64,000 nucleotides of DNA from NCBI GenBank assembly GCA_023238725.1, contig CM041538.1:10910880-10974879 (forward strand), written 5' to 3'. Positions 57,901 through 64,000 of this stretch are shown here, piece by piece (position 1 is the stretch's first letter; each line of letters opens with the position of its first letter). A program made the position numbers and the translations under genes. The notes beneath the pieces are model-generated. The model saw nothing but the letters and a program-made list of their open reading frames with translations. It did not search any database and was not told where the DNA came from. This DNA comes from Scortum barcoo. Its lineage: Eukaryota; Chordata; Actinopteri; Centrarchiformes; Terapontidae.

Positions 57901-60900
57901 TACAGATACAGCCATCTAAAAGTACAATCAAAGCTACATTTTTTTTCTTTGTCTGAATCACACTGGTAAAGTTTATTTACAAACAAACAGTTAGTAAATG
58001 GAAGTGACATCACTGATAAGTAGCTTGTTTATTGGACAGAGTTTTTAGTAGTCTGTCATTCTGCCCGGTTACAGACTTTGGCAGCCATCTGCAGTCTCCT
58101 CTAGTCTTAATACCATTTAAAAGACGACACTTGTAGTTTTGTACATTTAAGTCAGTTAACCACAGTGTTAATGAGCTGAAACAATAAGCCAATTAACTAC
58201 AAGGTTTACAAAGCCGAGTGTGAGCTTCAGTCAAGACCTCACTTTCACGTTGTTCTGTTGACTGGGGAGTTGCGTCTGACCCGGCTACCTATAATGCCTT
58301 TCATTTTGGAGTTGCATACTGTATTGATCCTGTTCTCAGCATGTAAAAGCATATTGTAACTGTCATTGCAACTCTCAGACATTTATGTGGATGTAATGGT
58401 GTTATTGTCCCTTTTTAAATACATTATAAAATGCGTTTCTGACATCAGGTCACATTGAACCAGAACCTGCCAACCTGATCTTGGGTGTGAACATCAGAAA
58501 CCTGGTGAAAATCTACAAGAAGGGAGCCAAACTTGCTGTTAATCACCTCAACCTCAAGTTCTATGAGGGCCAGATCACCTCTTTCCTCGGCCACAACGGA
58601 GCCGGCAAAACCACCACCATGTAAGGAGCAGGATCTGATGAGCGATGGACAATCCCTATATTCATGGAGTTTAGTGTTTTATTCTTTCACAGATTTGATG
58701 CAGAAGTAGTAGCACTTTGGTTCGGGTAAAACTTCAGGGGATGAAGCTAAAGAGTCAGAAGTCTTTTAATGTATCTTAGACTGAAGCTTAATAGAAAAAA
58801 GATGAAGAGAAAGAAAAGAAAAAGGTGTAACACTGAAACCTTTTGCAAGGTCCAGCCAAAAAAAAAAAATCAATCTTCAACACAGCCTCTCGATTTATGA
58901 TTAATATATTGCCTATACAAGTATTATGTCCTGTTTTGTCACATTACTGCCACTGTATAATGCTCTCAGTCTGTATGTTGGCCTTTTGTTACTTCATTTA
59001 TTGTGAGGATTTGGTCTTGTAACATAATAACAGGGAAAGCAGCGGCACACACAATCACAGAAAAAGTCTGTAAACATTAGGATCTAATTTAAAGTGGAAG
59101 CTGTGATTAAACAAATAATTTATTCAAATGTGTCTGATGTTTGTCAGATCCGTCCTGACTGGCCTCTTCCCTCCCACTTCGGGCACTGTATACATCAAGG
59201 GGATGGACATCCGCCATGACATGAACATCATCCGGAGGACACTGGGAGTTTGTCCACAACACAACGTCCTGTTTGACATGTAAGACTTTCTGCCTGCCAT
59301 CTGATTTCTGTCGCAAAAAAACTGTTGTAGGTGTGATGGATTACTGAAAATACCCTTTTTGGTTTCACACCACAAGATTGTTTTCAGAGTATTTTTGTGG
59401 TTATTTTATTAGTAATTGGCAGTTTCATTAAGTTAGTCACATTACTAATGAAATAAATTATGGGTCTGAAAAATACTAGATTATCTTGTAGGCACAGCTT
59501 TCACCAGAAAAAGACCCAGATTTTGTGTAAGGAGTAGATTGTTTTTTAATATTATTTTCTCTCTGTGCCTTTCTCTAATTGTCAGACTAACAGTGGAGGA
59601 GCATGTGTGGTTTTATGGGCGTCTGAAGGGCTTGTCTGAAGAAGAGGTGAAAGCAGAGCTGGACACTTTGCTGGAGGACGTTGGCCTGCTGCACAAACGA
59701 CATGAACAGACTAAAAACCTCTCTGGTAAAGTTGTTGGTTTAACTTTTGTATAAAAGCCTGACCTGACTCTCATTGTCATCATTTTGTGGAACCAATATA
59801 TACTATTTTGTATCAACTTTGTGTTTTCTGTTTTAAGATTAAAATCCTCCCACTGTTTGTGTCAGGTGGCATGCAGAGGAAGCTGTCTGTTGCGATAGCG
59901 TTCGTTGGAGGCTCAAAGGTGGTCGTTCTGGATGAACCTACAGCCGGGGTCGATCCCTACTCCCGCAGAGGGATCTGGGACCTGCTGCTCAAATACCGCA
60001 AAGGTGCAGGACAGTGGGTGCTGTTAGATCTCATTCTTTTTTCTGAGTACAGGGACAAGGGAAAACCACATTTTAAAGGGCAGTAAGACAGAAACATATG
60101 AACCACTGGGTAACATGAGGAGCTGTAAATGGCATGTTACCCTGAACTGCCAAACCAACAATGCTGTTTTGTAGTGACAGCTATATAGTTATGGTTGTTA
60201 TTTGGCTTCACAGAAAGAAAGAACTGAAAAATTAACCTGAAAAAATCTCAAGATAAAAAGCAAACTGCAAGACCTACATGAGACTTACGAAATAATATGG
60301 ATAACATATAAAAGTCAATATGCTTCAGTGCTGTCTTGCTCCACCAGACCGGACCATCATCCTGTCTACCCACTACATGGACGAGGCGGAGTTGCTAGGT
60401 GACCGGATTGCTATCATCTCCCAGGGCAAGCTGTGCTGCTGTGGCTCACCACTCTTCTTGAAATCCTGCCTTGGATCTGGCTACTACCTCACTGTGGTGA
60501 AGAGGGAGGGACTGGACACCAGCACTCCAAGCAGCACCAGTATCTGCACCAGTACCAGCATCAGCACCAACAAGCTGCCTCCTCTCAAGGTCTGTTATGT
60601 TATCGCTTTTTTTTTTTTTTGTTTTTTTGGTTTTTTTTATGAACTGCAGTTTTTTTGTTTCATATTGACTTTGTTAACATGCACTCACCAAATCTTTAAA
60701 TTGGTTGTCTTTTCTTAATATGGCAAATTGTGATGGAAGACAATAGCTAGGTCAACATCTATTGCCAATTGCAATAGCAATAGATGTTGATCTAGACCTT
60801 GGAAAAGTCAAGTTCAGTAATTCCAATGGGGTGATAAAAACAATACAGAAGTGAAACAAACACTAAAAACCTTTAAGAGTAAAAAAATTACAATTTTTAC

Positions 60901-63770
60901 ATAATAAATTTTACAAAATAATTTACAATGATACACACAAAAGTCCACCTATCTTGGTGAACAGTCAGATGTGACATCTTGGCTTCATTTGTAGTTCATA
61001 TCAACAATCAACTGTGGTGCTCTGTGTGAATATTAAAAACTCATCTTTGTGTTTCAGGACAGTGAATCGTCTATGAGTGAAGACACCGGGTTAGGAAGTG
61101 AGGAGAGCAGCTCATGTGAGTGTTCACACTGCTGCATGACCACCACAGTAAGCCGAGGTGATTTAATGTTGGTATGTTTTGCTCATGATTTCTCCTTGTT
61201 ATCATAATCGTGATAGACCTGGCGGCGTTGCTCTCCCTCGCCCAGCACCACATCCCGGGTGCGAGGCTGGTGGAGGAGATGGGTCGCGAGGCAGTGTTCA
61301 ACCTGCCGCAGGCGGCTGCAAAGGACAGCAGCCTGGGCGTCTTCCTGTTTGAGCTGGACCAGAGGCTCATCGAGCTGGGCATTAGCAGCTACGGCCTGTC
61401 TGACAGCACACTGGAGGAGGTGAGATATTTAGATTTTAGCTTTTGTGGGATGGATGAATAAATAATTCACTTTTTCCATTTTCCTGAGCAGAGGCTGAAG
61501 TCACACTCCCTATGTGTGTGTTGTGATCCGAGCTTCTTGCATGTAAGTGCGAGTGAGCATTACTTAAGACATTGAGAGAGCGACATCCCACACAGCACTA
61601 TAAAAGCGAGATGGTAGAGCGCAAATCAAAGCTGTCAGCTTAAGGCATTCACATCAGACTAGCTAGTGTTGGAAGGATAGTTAGCAAACTAATAGCCCAG
61701 AGTGAGCAACATCAAGCACTCCAGTGTCTGAGAGTGTGTGTTTGTGTTTGAACTCAGCGCTCACCTGATCCTCCACTGCTGTCTTATTTTCCTTGAGTCT
61801 TTCCCCCCTCCTCCTTACAGTTTTCCTCCAGTCAGCAGTCAGTATGGACAAAGACAGGCTAATTACATTATAACATCCCACAGTGGAGGTCAGCATCTCC
61901 ACGGCTTGCTGCTGCTGACAGGTTTAGAAGCAAGAGTGAAGATAAATCCACTTTTTAATCCCAAAGTTTTATAATTAAACTCTGAGCTCTCCTCCAGCTG
62001 GTAAACAGCTCTGGATCAGAGCACATAACACACTGCAATACACAAATTTTCTAGTCATGTTGAATATTTATAGACTATTTATATGTGGCTTTGATGAGTT
62101 TAATTTTCTTTCTGTCAAGTTTGAATGCAGGTTGTCCATTTACGCTTATTGCTTTGGCCTGAGATGCTGCGTACTAGTGCGACATCTACAGATTCTGAAT
62201 GTCATATTTAGTTCTTTTAACAAATTAGAAATCATATAAGGGCTTAAATAAAAGACTGCCCACAGATAATGCTCCAAAGAGGGCCTTTGGAGAGTAGATA
62301 AGAGACGCTTGTTAATAATGTGGTCATAGATCAGATCAGCTGATCAGTTAAACTGCTTTCGAGCTCTGCCAGTAACAATTGCTACTAGCAACCAAATAAT
62401 CAACTGAAACTAACAGCCTGTTTCAAAATAAAAGTCCAAACATCCTGAAACACTTTCCTACCAACCTTACCTGGTTTTGGTGTATTAATTGTGTGAGTGC
62501 ATGACAGAATCACCATCTCACATTAGCATGGCATTAGTTGGGCCACTGGTGTGATCTACAGGAGCTCAGCCAGGTCAGGATATTTGTGGAGCAGCCACGG
62601 TCTTAATGGGTTTAATGTTAGCATCAGATTAGCTCTGATAGCGGACTTATGGAGCCCGATACCTTTATCTTCAGGCTCTGACAGCTGAAACTATAGACAG
62701 CAGGTGGCAGTCAAAAAGAGGTCAGAAGGTGAGTGGCTTATTCATAACGGGTATACCGGGTACCGGGTATGAATAAGCCACTCACCTTCTGACCTCTGTG
62801 TAAAGTTACTGGATGCTTTTTTACTGCCACCTGCTGTCTATAGTTTCAGCTGTCAGAGCCTGAAGATCAAATCAAAATTATTTAAAGCCCAAAATCACAA
62901 AACATTGTTTGCCTTCGGAGGGCTTTACAAGTCTGTACAGTTGTGACACCCTCTGTCCTTAGACCCTTGAACCAGGAAAAACTTCACAAAACCCTTTCTG
63001 AGAAAAAAGAAGTAACCTGAGGAAGAGCCACAGATGAGGGATCCCTCTCCCTGGGATGGACAGACGTGCAATAGATGCCACATGTACAGAGAACATCATC
63101 ATCAATCATATCTGCAATTATACATATGTCTCATTAAATTGTAGATATACTGAGTTCATGGGTTTAGTCCATGTATGAAGGTATCACAAGTAATGGAAAA
63201 GGAGTCCATGAGTCCAGGTGCATCTTCAGATGTCCTCATATGGAGCTTCGGCCACTCGTCCTTCTGATGATTTCTTAAATGAAAAAAGGAAGTGTAGCTT
63301 TAACATGAACAGGCTGCATTAGATGAGAGTTTTTAAAAATGCAGCCATTCTGAGCTGTAACAGTGTGTGCCCATTGAGAAGCTGTAGATCGATCTGGTCA
63401 TCATGAATATAGTCTTCTCACGCTAAATATCCCTTCAGAAGGGACCTTGTTGGATTTGTATGGAGTTAAAGCTTTTGATCATGGCCGCTCTGTTCCAGAT
63501 CTTTTTGCGAGTGGCAGAGGAAACCGGAGTGGATGCTGAACCAGAGCAGCAGGCTGAGTTTTCCCTCGGGCGGCAGCCATCAGAAGGGCAGAGGGCAGAG
63601 AGACAACACGCTGAAGAACAAGAGACAGGTATCCACAAACAGGCACGCACACACAGATTTGTGTACATACCACACAGTGTTTCCATGTACTGTTAGTCTG
63701 CTGTTTTGTCTCCAACTGTAACTGCTTGTTTCCATTATGCTGCCAGGAAGGAAAAGGCTTCGTAAGCAAG
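48696..63770 (+). CDS. abca7: ATP-binding cassette subfamily A member 7 (5' portion; gene continues past window)
   Basis: Twenty-six coding exons encode about 1,305 residues, roughly the first 60% of a full ABCA transporter (about 2,150 aa). ABCA7 moves phospholipid and cholesterol to apolipoproteins and affects phagocytosis and APP handling. Order: N-terminal membrane helix, large extracellular domain 1, membrane helices, nucleotide-binding domain 1, regulatory segment. Both ABCA1 and ABCA7 match closely. ABCA7 is favoured by IKDRFWDPGPAADPF with GGFVYIQDLVERA, by DEAELLGDR, by LCCCGSPLFLK..LGSGYYL, and by position beside apba3. The start ATG is preceded by a 3-codon upstream ORF. One exon (53131-53271) carries a single extra T, and one intron uses a GC donor (55867). 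Exon coordinates are given in the sub-entries. Confidence 0.93.
49735..55342 (+). other. abca7: abca7 exons for extracellular domain 1
   Basis: Exons 49735-49876, 50420-50544, 51580-51698, 52181-52378, 52526-52618, 52716-52953, 53131-53271, 53621-53737, 53827-54024, 54480-54685 and 55166-55342. Landmarks are CHFPNKALPSAGTLPWIQGI, IPSLNWYEDNDIKSFLG, LESNPLSRIVWRGIKP, LLEDREFWAGVVFMLP, YKIRMDIDDVTRTNKIKDR and QQMPYPCYVDD. Several N-glycosylation sequons are present (NET, NGS, NAT, NGT, NDT, NKT). Phases agree except at 53131, where the exon is one base too long. Donors at 50545 (gtataa) and 54025 (gtcctc) are weak, but the protein alignment across them is continuous. Confidence 0.9.
55644..56763 (+). 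other. abca7: abca7 exons for the first transmembrane domain (55644-55866, 56090-56311, 56559-56763)
   Basis: The translation is strongly hydrophobic: LPLFMTLAWIYSVAMIVKGV, VYEKEARLKETMKIMGLG (coupling-helix region), FSWFISSVVPFLMSAGLLIA, then SVVFFFLSAFATATIMQCFL, ANLAAACGGLIYFGLYLPYV, LSPVAFGFGCEYFSQYEEQG and IYAIAAWYIEAVFPG. The first exon ends at AAG|gcaaga, a GC-AG intron. Confidence 0.93.
57228..60589 (+). other. abca7: abca7 exons for linker and nucleotide-binding domain 1
   Basis: Exons 57228-57341, 58449-58620, 59148-59279, 59586-59725, 59866-60003 and 60348-60589. Walker A is GHNGAGKTTT (58589-58618), the Q-loop LGVCPQHNVLFD, the signature LSGGMQRKL (across the 59725/59866 junction), Walker B VVVLDEP with D-loop AGVDP, and the H-loop ILSTHYMDEA. 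All ATPase residues are intact. The last exon ends in a Ser/Thr-rich run (TSTPSSTSICTSTSISTNK). Confidence 0.95.
57342..58448. other. abca7 intron, no exon seen
   Basis: A 1.1 kb intron between the linker exon and the Walker A exon. I see no repeat family that I can name and no coding segment. Confidence 0.4.
60752..60790. repeat. Perfect 14-bp hairpin, 11-nt loop
   Basis: TCAACATCTATTGC (60752-60765) pairs with GCAATAGATGTTGA (60777-60790). The loop repeats part of the stem (caattgcaata). It lies in an abca7 intron. Confidence 0.85.
61420..62666. other. abca7 intron, proximal part
   Basis: No exon is seen. The sequence carries patches that look like old dispersed repeats, but I cannot assign them to named families. 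Confidence 0.35.
62667..62867. repeat. Large near-perfect inverted repeat (~80-100 bp arms)
   Basis: The left arm (from 'atcttcaggctctgacagct' at 62667 to 'ggcttattcata') is repeated in reverse complement from 'tatgaataagcc' to 'gcctgaagat' at 62867. The centre is 'acgggtataccgggtaccgg'. The right arm carries about 21 extra bases ('tgtaaagttactggatgct') inside otherwise near-identical sequence. It would form a long hairpin in the intron transcript. Confidence 0.9.
62868..63115 (+). repeat. Dispersed teleost repeat following the inverted repeat
   Basis: Contains 'cggagggctttacaagtctg', 'acaccctctgtccttagacc' and 'gacagacgtgcaatagatgc', a widespread percomorph repeat. It abuts the right arm of the inverted repeat. 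Confidence 0.6.
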
Positions 63771-64000
63771 GTACCATAAGATCATCCCACACTGAAAACC
63801 AATCTTTGTTTTTTAGTTCTATTTTCCCTTGATTAGCTACATGGAGTTGACAAATGAGAGAGATTTCATGAAAGTTAACAAGTTAACACAATTGTTGTGT
63901 ATAGAATAATTGTGCAATAGAATTAGCTTGTTTTCAAGATCTTTACCCAGAACTTAATGTTAAAGGTTCTGATAAAGCATTAAAACCATATCAGGACATT

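Larger units (their letters stand above)
61058..63770 (+). other. abca7: abca7 exons for the post-NBD1 regulatory segment (61058-61115, 61217-61419, 63499-63628, 63747-63770)
   Basis: The translation reads DSESSMSEDTGLGSEESSS, LAALLSLAQHHIPGARLVEE, GVFLFELDQRLIELGISSYG, LSDSTLEE | IFLRVAEETGVDAEPEQQAE, then a Gln/Glu/Arg-rich tail. SSYGxSDxTLEEIFLRVAEE is the conserved ABCA1/ABCA7 regulatory-domain signature. The 24-nt exon 63747-63770 (RKRLRKQ) is the least certain. The next exon lies beyond 64000. Confidence 0.85.

Noticed and set aside
1..64000. tRNA, rRNA or CRISPR features
   Set aside because: I found no cloverleaf-compatible tRNA, no rRNA-like stretch and no regularly spaced direct repeats on reading the window.

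Overview
This is a nuclear genomic window from a ray-finned fish, most likely a percomorph teleost. It holds compact multi-exon genes with GT-AG introns, and its proteins align best with vertebrate families. The introns and spacers carry teleost-style debris: Tc1, hAT and piggyBac remnants, LINE 3' ends and other dispersed repeats, and many microsatellites. There is no sign of prokaryotic or organellar DNA.

Five protein genes lie head to tail on the + strand. (1) A Disabled-family PTB adaptor (coding 1357-13673) whose PTB core and C-terminal tail diverge strongly from DAB1 and DAB2. (2) A FYB/PRAM1-family immune-cell adaptor (15262-26884) with two helically extended SH3-like domains. (3) pex11g, peroxisomal membrane protein 11 gamma (31114-34684). 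(4) apba3, Mint3/X11-gamma, with a PTB and two PDZ domains (37918-45590). (5) The 5' part of abca7, an ABCA-subfamily lipid exporter (start codon at 48696). The last visible abca7 exon ends at 63770 and the gene runs off the window after the first nucleotide-binding domain and its regulatory segment.

From memory, the human counterparts PRAM1, PEX11G, APBA3 and ABCA7 all lie on 19p13. In human, DAB2 neighbours FYB1 on 5p13, and DAB1 lies in the same region of 1p32 as FYB2. A Dab gene directly upstream of a PRAM1-like gene, inside a 19p13-type block, therefore looks like a third Dab-Fyb ohnolog pair whose Dab member is absent from human. This is the most interesting inference in the window.

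The largest spacer (about 27.4-31.1 kb) is a transposon graveyard. It holds a decayed piggyBac transposase, a LINE 3' end, and an orphan exon-like fragment resembling interferon-induced protein 44. The abca7 intron at 61420-63498 holds a large near-perfect inverted repeat. Several coding exons show single-base frame breaks in or near homopolymers (apba3 twice, compensating; abca7 once; possibly the Dab gene once). Small assembly indels are the simplest explanation, since the flanking splice phases stay coherent.
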